Of a stretch of 64,000 nt of DNA, positions 17,318-26,085 are shown piece after piece (the first letter of the stretch is position 1; each line of letters starts with the position of its first letter). Source of the DNA: GM7GCV1 sp965221105. Lineage in GTDB: Bacteria > Pseudomonadota > Gammaproteobacteria > Pseudomonadales > GM7GCV1. The notes beneath the pieces were generated by a model. The model was not told the DNA's origin. It saw only the letters and a list, made by a program, of their open reading frames with translations, and did no database searches. The stretch lies in the NCBI GenBank assembly GCA_965221105.1, contig OZ244871.1:1984001-2048000 (forward strand). Direction: 5' to 3'. Both the position numbers and the translations under genes were made by a program.

Positions 17318-18034
17318 TTACTGCCTGCTTCTCCCGGTGCTGGGCCGCCCCAGTCCCAGAAACCAGAGCATGAGTGCAGCTCCCACGCCGGATGATCCCA
17401 GAATCATGGTCATGATCATGATTTGGTAACGCACGGCTGTAAGTGGAGATACGCCAGACAATATTTGCCCTGTCATCAGCCCAGGCAGGGTCACCAGGCC
17501 CACCGCCAGCAGGGTATTGATCTGGGGAATCATGGCAGCATGGTATGCTGCCAATCGGGCCTCGGATTTGGGTTGGTTCCGGTGCAGCTCAGCCTGATAT
17601 CTCTCAGCAGCAAGGCTGATGGCATTCATGGTACTGGCAAAATACATGCCCGCCAGGGGAATAAAGAGGCGCGGCTCAAACCAGGTTTCGGCATCCAGTA
17701 CCAGAAGGACGGAAATCATCAGATGTATGCCCACGGAACAGCCCAGGGCCAAAAGTGCTGGCAGCAAATAGCCGCGCTGGTGGCGAACGGGGCGGATGGC
17801 GATCCAGGCGGCAGCTGTCAGCATCAGCGTGACCACGCCCAGGCTGATCCAGGGTGAGGGGTATTCGAAGATACTGACCAGCAGGTAGCCGACGGCAACC
17901 AGTTGTATGAGCATACGACCTGCGGCGATCAGGATTTCGGCGGGCCTGCCGCGCCATGCCAGGTAGACTGCGCAGACCAGTATCACTGGTACAAGACACC
18001 AGGCCAGATCAAGCCAGGAAATTGTTGCTGTCAT
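17318..18034 (-). CDS. fetB: UPF0014/FetB-type ABC transporter permease
   Basis: 238 residues with about seven membrane helices. The family core is GRMLIQLVAVGYLLVSIF, PLAGMYFASTMNAISLAAER, the charged loop AYHAAMIPQINTLLAVGLVT, then LPGLMTGQILSGVSPLTAV and YQIMIMTMILGSSG. E. coli FetB with its ATPase FetA exports iron. No fetA-like ATPase gene lies on either side, so the partner must be encoded elsewhere or be lost. The symbol follows family similarity only. Confidence 0.8.
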   Translation of the reverse strand: MTATISWLDLAWCLVPVILVCAVYLAWRGRPAEILIAAGRMLIQLVAVGYLLVSIFEYPSPWISLGVVTLMLTAAAWIAIRPVRHQRGYLLPALLALGCSVGIHLMISVLLVLDAETWFEPRLFIPLAGMYFASTMNAISLAAERYQAELHRNQPKSEARLAAYHAAMIPQINTLLAVGLVTLPGLMTGQILSGVSPLTAVRYQIMIMTMILGSSGVGAALMLWFLGLGRPSTGRSRQ

Positions 18035-18243
18035 CTGTATTCTTCCAAGTGTCCTCTCTCCCTATTGGGCCCTGGTCGCGCACGCAGAGCAGATCGCTGT
18101 TGATACTGGAGATGTAGAGGGGAGCACCTCTACCACCTGCGCTTTGTAGCTGAGGTACCATTTCTATTTCCGGTAACAGCAATAAATATGTTTCCCTTTG
18201 CTGAGCTGTTGTGTGCATGATGATCGGGCAGTGTTTAACTGAG

Positions 18244-19617
18244 CTACCCTGGCTTGGCGTCTAGCCAGGCATTTAATTGTGCTTCGGAAATGCCGAGCCC
18301 GATTATCGCACCTGTATGCAGGCTGCTTAGATCAGCAAGGGTCATTGCCGTAAATTTATCGACCTCTGTTATTTCTTTGTCGGCGCAATATTGTTCAATG
18401 TGCTTTTCGATAGCTTCACCGTGCAAGCCGTCTCGAACCACAAGGCCCATCACTTCTTTTCGTTGCTGGCGGTGCTGGATGCGGAAGGCATCGATTTCAC
18501 CCAGTGACTGCTTTACGACGCCGTATTGTTTGCAAGAGCGAACATAAGCCCAGCAAAATAAATCCAGCATAGGCCCAGTTTCATTTTTCTCGTAGATTGC
18601 CAGTAATGCGGCGGTGTAGTCATCGCGTGATACGTCGGTAAAACTCAGTGGACACAAATTCTGTTTGATAAACGGAATATTGCAGCTCAGTCTTGAAGTG
18701 CGTTTGTTGACATCTTCGAACGCCTGTAGATAAGACAGGTGAACCAGCAAAAAGAAGCTTTGTTCAAATGGGTCTTCGATTTTTTTGGCTTCCAACAAAA
18801 TGAGTTCGAGCAACTCCTTCAGCACATGTGGATTGCCAATAGGCTTGTAGGCTGATTGTCCAATATCGACTTCTATTGTGCGAATGTTGCCGCAAGCCTC
18901 AGGGTTCGCGAGTAGGTCTTGTGACAGCAAATTGTGGAGATTGAATGCTGTGAAGCTGTTCAGCTCGATTTCCTGCGCGTTCTCCACAAGGAATAATATG
19001 GCTTCCTTGTGGTTCATGATCATGACGGTTTCTTCGTGTACTTTGCCTTCCGCACTGATGCCTTCTTCCACCAGTTTTTGGGTATCCAGTTTTGAATAGG
19101 TATTGCCCTCCAGTCGGCTGGAGTTATAGGAAAGATCAATCAGCAGGCGCTGGCAGATTTGGCGGGCGTAGGTGCCCGCAGCCAGTGCTTCGTCGAACCG
19201 CTTCCCTTCTTTAAGTAGCGCCTCTCGTTGATTTTTAGAGACATAAGATGTCTCATTAGGAACGTAATCTTCGATAAACTCCCTTGTATAGGACACTTTT
19301 TCGCGAGCATGAAGTGATGATTTTAGGAATTTAAGGACACTTTTGCTCTCGGGAGTAAATATCTCGCCTTCTTTTTGGACACGTTGTCCTTTAATTTCCT
19401 GCTGAGAAATTTTGGCAGGATAGTATCTGGCCGCCTTTCTATCACCGGTTTTTACTATCTTTTTTTCCTCCGCAAGCGCGGACAATCTTCTTTGTAACGT
19501 CCTGTTATTTATAGTAAATGATAAATTTTTGACAATCTGGCTACGTGAAAGCCCCTCTGGGTTTTTCTCCAGAAGTTCCTCAATCTCAGCCATTTGCTTC
19601 GCTATGTTTTGTACCAT
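18244..19617 (-). CDS. Fic-domain protein with degenerate active site
   Basis: 457 residues. An N-terminal winged-helix segment (EGLSRSQIVKNLSFTINNR, LQRRLSALAEEKKIVKTG) is followed by a FIDO domain. An inhibitory-helix motif S-x-x-x-E-G-N is visible near residue 165 (NSSRLEGNTYS). The Fic motif near residue 297 reads LQAFEDVNKRTSRL instead of the consensus HPFxxGN(G/K)RxxR: the catalytic His is Gln and the first Gly is Val. AMP transfer by the usual mechanism is therefore doubtful; a regulatory or different activity is possible. Lower GC and A/T-rich upstream DNA suggest transfer. It stands alone. Confidence 0.8.
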   Translation of the reverse strand: MVQNIAKQMAEIEELLEKNPEGLSRSQIVKNLSFTINNRTLQRRLSALAEEKKIVKTGDRKAARYYPAKISQQEIKGQRVQKEGEIFTPESKSVLKFLKSSLHAREKVSYTREFIEDYVPNETSYVSKNQREALLKEGKRFDEALAAGTYARQICQRLLIDLSYNSSRLEGNTYSKLDTQKLVEEGISAEGKVHEETVMIMNHKEAILFLVENAQEIELNSFTAFNLHNLLSQDLLANPEACGNIRTIEVDIGQSAYKPIGNPHVLKELLELILLEAKKIEDPFEQSFFLLVHLSYLQAFEDVNKRTSRLSCNIPFIKQNLCPLSFTDVSRDDYTAALLAIYEKNETGPMLDLFCWAYVRSCKQYGVVKQSLGEIDAFRIQHRQQRKEVMGLVVRDGLHGEAIEKHIEQYCADKEITEVDKFTAMTLADLSSLHTGAIIGLGISEAQLNAWLDAKPG

Positions 19618-19805
19618 ATGTGTCTCTAAAACTGTCTCTTAACCAAGAATAGTTAGTTTTAAGGACAAAATCAACGGTTAAAGGACATTCAAGCAATAAT
19701 AGATGTAAAGTCAATGGGTTTAGTCATTGCGCCGTGAAACCTGCTTTTTAAATTCATTTTCCTCTATAGTGAATGTAAGACATTTACTCACTTTAAAGGT
19801 GTGTC

Positions 19806-19907
19806 ATGGCTGCAACTATTACTTTCAGACCCACCGATGAACAAGGAGGGTTTATTGACCGCATGATTGAATCCGGTGATTGTGCCAATCAGAGTGAAGT
19901 TATCTGA
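19806..19907 (+). pseudogene. Truncated ParD-type antitoxin (33 codons)
   Basis: MAATITFRPTDEQGGFIDRM followed by IESGDCANQSEVI is the N-terminal ribbon-helix-helix of a ParD/CC2985-type antitoxin. It stops at TGA 19905 where the family continues with VRAGLRLLE. The C-terminal toxin-binding half and the ParE toxin are missing, because the sequence runs straight into the 3' end of the GNAT gene on the other strand. An imperfect palindrome just upstream (AGTGAATGTAAGACATTTAC, 19769-19788) may be the old operator. Confidence 0.7.
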
Positions 19908-20310
19908 GGGAATCAGGCTCCTTCAGAAACAGCAGGCGGGTGCCGACACCGCCGCTCCGGAATTCCGGAAAGAGTGTCAGGCCGCTGATATAGAAACTGT
20001 TGTCCTCCTCGAGAGCCGCATAGGGAGTGAGGACCGGATCCTCCTCCGGGTCCTCGGTGTCCAGGTGCAGTGGATAGGCCAGCAGCATGCCGACAATGCT
20101 GCCGTTTCGTTCAACGACATGGGCATTCTGGTAGCTGAAGGGTGTGCCCTCTCGCGCCAGGTGGCGGCACCCCGCAGACAGCGGGGTTTCTCCAGGCTCG
20201 GTGGACTTGCTCCAGACGCAGTCGGCAACACTTCCGGACGCAATCCGGTAGATCTCGGCCGGCACTTCACAGTCTTCCCAGAACGCAGGCCGGATAGAGT
20301 CATAGTCCAT
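19900..20310 (-). pseudogene. GNAT acetyltransferase, C-terminally truncated
   Basis: 136 residues. The N-terminal part reads SIRPAFWEDCEVPAEIYRIA and the middle reads VERNGSIVGMLLAYPL and NSFYISGLTLFPEFRSGGVG, which is the start of the acetyl-CoA loop (R-x-x-G-x-G). After GTRLL the family sequence is replaced by FLKEPDSLR and a stop, exactly at the junction with the parD remnant. The missing last helices and strand of the fold make activity unlikely. It sits 26 bases downstream of the PA4642-family gene. Confidence 0.65.
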
Positions 20311-20336
20311 GGCGGTTCTGCGGCCGGGTGCACCTG

Positions 20337-20633
20337 CTACTCAGCTCCCGACCCTGAGAGTATCTCCGCGTACTCAGTGCTCCTGGAGTGACCCCTGACG
20401 AGCGACAACAGGGTTTTTCCATCAGGGTTGGTGGCGCTCAGATTGCGGCCGGCTTCACAGAAAAAGCGCACAAAGGTAGCGAAGTTCTCAGCTTTCATGC
20501 CACGGTAGGCACGCTCAAGGCAGTGGAAATCTGCGTCCACCCCCTCGGGGGCACTATCGATCAGAAAGGTTTTGATACGGGCGTCATCAAAGACTTCGCC
20601 GAGCACTTTCTGTTTGTCTTTTTTGAGCACCAT
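20337..20633 (-). CDS. PA4642 family conserved protein
   Basis: 98-residue soluble protein conserved among Pseudomonas-like gammaproteobacteria; function unknown. The conserved string is LKKDKQKVLGEVFDDARIKT, then GVDADFHCLERAYRGMKAEN and TFVRFFCEAGRNLSA. Length and start agree with the family. It lies just after gatB in the same direction (64 bases) and may be read through from gatCAB. Confidence 0.8.
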   Translation of the reverse strand: MVLKKDKQKVLGEVFDDARIKTFLIDSAPEGVDADFHCLERAYRGMKAENFATFVRFFCEAGRNLSATNPDGKTLLSLVRGHSRSTEYAEILSGSGAE

Positions 20634-20696
20634 TCGTAAGGGTTCTCCGTGGAGGCAGCGAGTCGTCGGGGATATTCTACTCCGCCGCCTGGTTCT

Positions 20697-22151
20697 TCAG
20701 AGCTTTTCTTTCAGTATACGATTGACTTCACCTGGATTGGCCTGACCCTTGGAGAGCTTCATGACCTGACCCACAAAAAAACCGAGCATCCTGGGCTGTT
20801 TCTCAGGTGGCGCATTTCGGTAGACATCAACCTGCGTGCTATTGCGTGCCAGCACTTCGTTCACCATGACTTCGATAGCACCGCTGTCTGAAACCTGCCT
20901 GAGTCCTCTGGATTCAATGATATCGTCCGGTGATCCCTCACCGCTCCAGATCGCGTCAAATACCGTTTTGGCAATTTTGCCAGAGATAGTGCCATCCTTG
21001 ATTCGTGCGATGAGCTGACCCAAGTGCTCAGCACTCACCGCACAGTCCTCAATGGTGGTTTCGGTCCTGTTGATCTGGGCAGCCAGCTCCCCACTGACCC
21101 AGTTGGCTGCCAGTTTTGAATCTTCACAGGTTTTGGCGACCGTTTCAAAGTAGTCTGCAGTCGCACGATCCTGGATAAGGATACTGGCATCGTAGGCTGA
21201 AAGTCCATGCTCGTGCTCGAACCGTGCCTGCTTGGCGGTTGGCAACTCCGGCAGGGTATCGCGTTCAGCCTGGACAAATTCATCGCTGAGCACGACTGGC
21301 AGCAGGTCCGGGCAGGGGAAGTAGCGGTAGTCGTTGGCGACTTCCTTGCTGCGCATGGGGCGTGTTTCATTTTTCTCGCTGTCGTATAAACGGGTCTCTT
21401 GAACCACGCGACCGCCATCTTCGATGAGATCAATCTGGCGTGCGGCTTCGACAGTGATGGCCTTCTCCACAAAGCGGAATGAATTAATGTTCTTCAACTC
21501 AGTACGGGTGCCCAATGTCACCTGACCCAAGGGTCGAACCGAAACATTGGCATCACAGCGCAAGGATCCCTGGGACATATCGCCGTCCGAAATGTCCAGG
21601 TAGGTCACGATGGCGTGAATCTGCCTGAGGAAGGCCACGGCCTCTTCCGGCGAACGCATGTCCGGCTCTGAAACGATCTCGATCAGGGGCGTGCCCGCAC
21701 GGTTGAGGTCGATCCCACTCATACCGTGAAAATCCTCGTGCAGGGATTTACCAGCATCCTCCTCAAGGTGAGCGTGATGAATGCGGATGTCCTTACTGCC
21801 TCCGTCTGACAACTGGATGTGAACCAGGCCTGGGCCAACGATGGGTTCGCCAAGCTGGGTCGTCTGGTAGCCCTTGGGTAGATCCGGATAGAAGTAATTC
21901 TTGCGTTCAAACACCGAGGCCTGATTTATTTCAGCTTCAATGGCCAACCCAAAACGGGTTGCCATGCGAATGGCGTCCTCGTTGAGCACGGGCAGCGTGC
22001 CAGGCATGGCCAGGTCAATCGCGCAGGCGTTCATGTTGGGTTTTTGCCCAAAATCAACCGCTGAGCCGGAGAATATCTTTGAGCGGGTTTTGAGCTGGAC
22101 ATGAATTTCCAGCCCGACGACAGTCTCCCATCCTTCATTGAAGGTGTTCAT
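20697..22151 (-). CDS. gatB: Asp-tRNA(Asn)/Glu-tRNA(Gln) amidotransferase subunit B
   Basis: Kinase/tRNA-binding subunit of GatCAB, which converts misacylated Glu-tRNA(Gln) and Asp-tRNA(Asn) to the amides. 484 residues, full length. N-terminal WETVVGLEIHVQLKTRSKIF and GSAVDFGQKPNMNACAIDLA, DLPKGYQTTQLGEPIVG, IDLNRAGTPLIEIVSEPDMR, and the YqeY-like tail ending MLGFFVGQVMKLSKGQANPG are all family marks. Its ATG overlaps the gatA stop by four bases (ATGA), showing translational coupling. Confidence 0.95.
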   Translation of the reverse strand: MNTFNEGWETVVGLEIHVQLKTRSKIFSGSAVDFGQKPNMNACAIDLAMPGTLPVLNEDAIRMATRFGLAIEAEINQASVFERKNYFYPDLPKGYQTTQLGEPIVGPGLVHIQLSDGGSKDIRIHHAHLEEDAGKSLHEDFHGMSGIDLNRAGTPLIEIVSEPDMRSPEEAVAFLRQIHAIVTYLDISDGDMSQGSLRCDANVSVRPLGQVTLGTRTELKNINSFRFVEKAITVEAARQIDLIEDGGRVVQETRLYDSEKNETRPMRSKEVANDYRYFPCPDLLPVVLSDEFVQAERDTLPELPTAKQARFEHEHGLSAYDASILIQDRATADYFETVAKTCEDSKLAANWVSGELAAQINRTETTIEDCAVSAEHLGQLIARIKDGTISGKIAKTVFDAIWSGEGSPDDIIESRGLRQVSDSGAIEVMVNEVLARNSTQVDVYRNAPPEKQPRMLGFFVGQVMKLSKGQANPGEVNRILKEKL

Positions 22152-23605
22152 GGGGTAACCCCCGGGGGTGCCGCTTGATGCCAGTCGGTAGCCATCTGGA
22201 ACTGATGCGCTGTATTGAGTAACCGAGCCTCATCAAAATAGTTGCCAATCAACTGTAGCCCGACGGGCAGGTTTTTGATCTGACCGCAGGGCAGGGAAAT
22301 ACCTGGAAGGCCCGCCAGATTCACCGAAACAGTGTAAATATCCTCCAGGTACATCTCGATCGGATTGTCAGATTTTGCACCGAATGTGAAGGCTTCGGAC
22401 GGGCAGGTGGGCCCGGCAATGAGATCCACTTTGTCAAAAGCAGCGTCGAAATCATTCTTGATCAGTCTGCGGACCTGCTGGGCTTTTCGGAAATAGGCTT
22501 CGTAATAGCCTGCCGAGAGCACGTAGGTTCCCACCATAATGCGGCGTTTGACCTCTTCGCCAAAGCCTTCTGAACGTGAGCGGCAGTAGAGGTCCATCAA
22601 GTCTTCAGGATGCTCGCAGCGATAGCCATAGCGAACTCCATCAAAACGCGAAAGATTGGCCGAGGCTTCGGCAGGTGCCAGAACATAGTATGCAGGTACC
22701 GCCAGAGGCGTGTTGGGCAGGCTGATCTCGACCAGCTCTGCACCGAGTTTTTCACACTCAGCCAAAGCAGCACGAACCTGTGCAGCCAAGTCACTGCTGA
22801 GGGCATCGCTGAAGTACTCAGCGGGAATACCGACTTTCAGGCCAGCGATGCTGTCATTCAGACTGCGACTGTAGTCGGGGACTTCCCGTTCAACCGAGGT
22901 TGAGTCCTGGGGGTCGAAACCGGCCATGGCCTCAAGCAGGAGAGCGCAGTCTTCGGCGGTCCTCGCCATGGGTCCACCCTGATCCAGGCTCGACGCAAAG
23001 GCAATCATGCCCCAGCGGGATACCCGCCCGTATGTTGGTTTCATGCCGGTGATACCGCAGAGTGCGGCGGGCTGTCGGATGGAACCTCCAGTATCGGTTG
23101 CCGTGGCCATGGGCGCCAGTCGTGCGGCAACGGCGGCGGCGGAACCGCCCGATGAGCCGCCGGGAACCCTGTCGGGATCCCAGGGATTTTTGACCGTGCC
23201 GAAATAGCTGGTTTCGTTGGACGATCCCATGGCGAACTCATCCATATTGGTCTTGCCCAGGCATACCGCGCCTGCCTGCCGAAGGTTGGCAACTACGGTT
23301 GCATCGTAGGGCGAAATGAAGTTCTCCAACATCCTGGAGCCGCAGGTGGTTCTCTCGCCCCGGGTGCAGAAAATGTCCTTGTGTGCAATAGGGACTCCGG
23401 TCAGGTTGCCGGCATCCCCAGAGGCGATACGGGCATCTGCGTCTGCTGCGGCCCTGAGTGCACTTTCATCAAATCTGGAGATAAAGGCATTGGTGGACGC
23501 ATCAACGGATTCGATCCGATCAAGAAAATGCCGGGTAATTTCGACGCTGGAGAAATCTCTCCTGGAGAGGCCTTTGGAAATCTCTGCTACGGTCAGGTTA
23601 TGCAT
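22148..23605 (-). CDS. gatA: Asp-tRNA(Asn)/Glu-tRNA(Gln) amidotransferase subunit A
   Basis: Amidase-signature subunit that releases ammonia from glutamine for GatB. 485 residues. The Lys/cis-Ser/Ser catalytic triad is visible as IAHKDIF, GGSSGGSAAAVAARL and TDTGGSIRQPAALCG. CLGKTNMDEFAMGSSNETSY and LIAGPTCPSEAF are further family marks. It lies between gatC (105 bases upstream) and gatB (4-base overlap). Confidence 0.95.
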   Translation of the reverse strand: MHNLTVAEISKGLSRRDFSSVEITRHFLDRIESVDASTNAFISRFDESALRAAADADARIASGDAGNLTGVPIAHKDIFCTRGERTTCGSRMLENFISPYDATVVANLRQAGAVCLGKTNMDEFAMGSSNETSYFGTVKNPWDPDRVPGGSSGGSAAAVAARLAPMATATDTGGSIRQPAALCGITGMKPTYGRVSRWGMIAFASSLDQGGPMARTAEDCALLLEAMAGFDPQDSTSVEREVPDYSRSLNDSIAGLKVGIPAEYFSDALSSDLAAQVRAALAECEKLGAELVEISLPNTPLAVPAYYVLAPAEASANLSRFDGVRYGYRCEHPEDLMDLYCRSRSEGFGEEVKRRIMVGTYVLSAGYYEAYFRKAQQVRRLIKNDFDAAFDKVDLIAGPTCPSEAFTFGAKSDNPIEMYLEDIYTVSVNLAGLPGISLPCGQIKNLPVGLQLIGNYFDEARLLNTAHQFQMATDWHQAAPPGVTP

Positions 23606-23710
23606 CTGCGTTGGAGTTCAGGTTCAGGCTGGGTACTGGTTGAGGCAAGCACAGCAATGGACGCAGAATCTGACTGGCCTTTGGCGTGCCGCGTGTGCTT
23701 GTGTACCAGA

Positions 23711-23998
23711 CTAGTCGATAACCCTGGGCACCAGAAACAGGCCGTCTTCTGCCGCAGGGGCATTGCCCATCAGGGTCGCCCGATTATTGGATTCAGTTAC
23801 CTGGTCGGTGCGCAGCCGCTGAGTGCTGTCTAGTGGGTGGGCCATGGGGTCAACAGCCCGGGTGTCCTGGGCCTGCAGCTGCTCGACCAAATTGAGCACC
23901 GCACTGATGCGCTCCGTGACCAAGTGGCTTTCTTCTGGCGAGATAGTGATCCGTGCCAGTGCCGCCAGTTTGTCGATTTCACTTTGATCAAGTGCCAT
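23711..23998 (-). CDS. gatC: Asp-tRNA(Asn)/Glu-tRNA(Gln) amidotransferase subunit C
   Basis: 95-residue linker subunit that holds GatA and GatB together. ALDQSEIDKLAALARITISP and the Pro-rich middle (DPMAHPLDSTQRLRTDQV) are typical, as is the C-terminal FLVPRVID. It is the first gene of gatCAB. The promoter region upstream now ends in an IS66 remnant about 100 bases away. Confidence 0.93.
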   Translation of the reverse strand: MALDQSEIDKLAALARITISPEESHLVTERISAVLNLVEQLQAQDTRAVDPMAHPLDSTQRLRTDQVTESNNRATLMGNAPAAEDGLFLVPRVID

Positions 23999-24098
23999 GT
24001 GGTGTTCCTGAGTCGTCTACATGGTTGGAATGAAGTGTGCCCGAGCCCAGGAGACGGAGTCTGCAGAGGCCCGTCAGCGGTACGCTGCGACACTAATT

Positions 24099-24899
24099 GT
24101 AACTACTCACCCCCCTTGACGTCATAGGTAGGCGATTCTATGATGTGTGCGTTTCATTATTGCACAGGGTCATGAGCAACGCATAGTTCAGTTCCAAGGC
24201 GACGGCGGGGGTGGTGTCAGGCGCTGATCGCGCTGATGCCGCGGCATTCGGTGTACCTCGAGACGCACCTGGGTGTCATCCCCCGCTCTGGTGGCGTTCT
24301 GGTCCACGACCGATGGGCCAGCTCCTTCGCCTGAGATCACTGTGAGCACGCCCTGTGCGGTGCCCACCTGCTGCGCGACCTCAGGTTCGTCGAGGACGCC
24401 CACGGCCACGCCTGGGCCAAGCGCTTGGGCCACCTCCTGAGCGGAACCTGCCGCAGGGTCAGTGAACTTGACGCCAAGGCCCTCGACGAGGCAGCCTTCA
24501 CGGCCGCGCGCACGCGCTCCCGGACCATCCTCACCCAGGCCACAGGGGAACAAGCCCCCCGCCCGCCTCGACGGACAGCGCGGGCGCATCGCCAAGTCCG
24601 ATGCCGAGAACCTCCACGAGGCGCTGACTCAGCAGGACACCGAGGTGCTGCGCACCGCCGCGACCCCGACACCCCATTCACCAACATCCGCGCCGAGCGC
24701 GATATCCGCATGGCCAAGGTCAAGCAGAAGGTCTCCGGCTGCTTCCGAACCCTCCGCCACGCCGAGGCCCACTGCCGAATCTCCAGCTATCTCCAGTCCA
24801 TGGCCCACCAGGGCTGCAATCCGCTGACCGCTATACAGATCGCACTCGACGGCACCGCCGCCGACATGATCAAGCAGGAGAAGGGGGGCGAGTAGTTAC
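24099..24899 (+). mobile_element. IS66-family remnant, about 800 bp, between gatC and mreB
   Basis: Left end GTAACTACTCACCCCCC, right end GGCGAGTAGTTAC, the same inverted ends as the 1.5-kb remnant. Flanks CACTAATT (24091-24098) and CCCTAATT (24901-24908) look like a target duplication with one change. Frames, broken by shifts, give HALCGAHLLRDLRF, then AWAKRLGHLLSGTCRRVSEL and the C-terminal RAERDIRMAKVKQKVSGCF ... AHCRISSYLQSMAHQG of an IS66 transposase. The N-terminal half, including the first catalytic Asp, is missing. Non-autonomous. Confidence 0.85.
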
Positions 24900-24923
24900 C
24901 CCCTAATTTATCATAATTACGGC

Positions 24924-24952
24924 TTGCCCTGAATCTCTGCGGTTGGTACATT
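24924..24952 (+). promoter_or_regulatory. Candidate sigma-70 promoter of mreB
   Basis: TTGCCC (24924-24929), a 17-base spacer and TACATT (24947-24952), leaving a leader of about 38 bases to the mreB ATG. It lies just beyond the IS66 remnant, so the insertion seems to have spared the mreB promoter. Motif match only. Confidence 0.45.
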
Positions 24953-24995
24953 CTGCGGCTGAGCAAACCCTGCATCAAAATCTGGACTCATAACG

Positions 24996-26030
24996 ATGTC
25001 GAAATCCCTTCGCGGACTTTTTTCCGATGATATGTCCATTGATCTGGGTACTGCAAACACCCTTATTTACGTGCGTGACAAGCAGATCGTGCTCAACGAA
25101 CCCTCGGTGGTGGCCATTCGTCAAGTCCATGGCCAGAAAGTGGTTGAGGCTGTGGGTGTGGATGCCAAGCGCATGCTGGGGCGGACACCGGGTAACATAG
25201 TCGCCATCCGTCCGCTGAAGGACGGAGTGATCGCAGACTTTCAGGTCACTGAAAAGATGCTTCAGCACTTCATCAAAAAGGTGCACCAGTCAAAGTGGTT
25301 TGTTCCCAGCCCCAGAGTGCTGGTTTGTGTGCCCTGTCAGGCGACCGAAGTTGAGAAGCGCGCCATTCGCGAATCCGTACTCAGTGCCGGTGCCCGCGTA
25401 GTCTATCTCATTGACGAACCCATGGCTGCGGCCATTGGAGCCGGGCTGCCGGTCGAAGAGGCCAGTGGTTCCATGGTCGTGGATATTGGTGGGGGAACCT
25501 CGGAAATCGCGATTCTTTCATTGAGCGGAATTGTCTACTCGGATTCCGTTCGCATCGGTGGGGACCGCTTTGATGAGTCAATCTCCAGCTATGTGCGACG
25601 CAAGTACGGCAACGTCATCGGTGAAGCGACTGCAGAACGTATCAAGCAAGAGATTGGCGCTGCCTTCGCTGGCAGCGAAGTGCGCGAGATTGATGTGCGC
25701 GGGCGCAATGTTGCCGAAGGGGTACCCAAGACCTTTACACTGAGCAACGATGAAGTTCTTGAATCTCTCCAGGAACCGCTGGCAACGATCGTTCAGGCTG
25801 TGAAAAAAGCTCTGGAAAAATCGCCTCCCGAACTGGCCTCTGATATTGCCGAGCGCGGTATCGTGCTGACTGGGGGCGGCGCCCTGTTGCCAGACATTGA
25901 CCGCCTCTTGACCCACGAAACTGGTCTGCCGGTCATCGTCGCCGAGGATCCCATGACCTGCGTTGCTCGCGGTGGTGGCCGTGTGCTGGAGATGATGGAC
26001 CGGCGTCAGCTGGAACTGTTCTCCTACTGA
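24996..26030 (+). CDS. mreB: Rod-shape actin homologue MreB
   Basis: Bacterial actin that positions the elongasome. 344 residues. Actin-family motifs: MSIDLGTANTLIYV (phosphate 1), MVVDIGGGTSEIAI (phosphate 2) and RGIVLTGGGALLPDID (adenosine). It begins mreBCD and is divergent from gatCAB, the common gammaproteobacterial arrangement. The presence of mreBCD predicts a rod-shaped cell. Confidence 0.97.
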   Translation: MSKSLRGLFSDDMSIDLGTANTLIYVRDKQIVLNEPSVVAIRQVHGQKVVEAVGVDAKRMLGRTPGNIVAIRPLKDGVIADFQVTEKMLQHFIKKVHQSKWFVPSPRVLVCVPCQATEVEKRAIRESVLSAGARVVYLIDEPMAAAIGAGLPVEEASGSMVVDIGGGTSEIAILSLSGIVYSDSVRIGGDRFDESISSYVRRKYGNVIGEATAERIKQEIGAAFAGSEVREIDVRGRNVAEGVPKTFTLSNDEVLESLQEPLATIVQAVKKALEKSPPELASDIAERGIVLTGGGALLPDIDRLLTHETGLPVIVAEDPMTCVARGGGRVLEMMDRRQLELFSY

Positions 26031-26085
26031 AGCCTGAGGAAGACAGGGCGGACGCTGGAAGTACGGGCGGGGCGAAGACAGAGTC

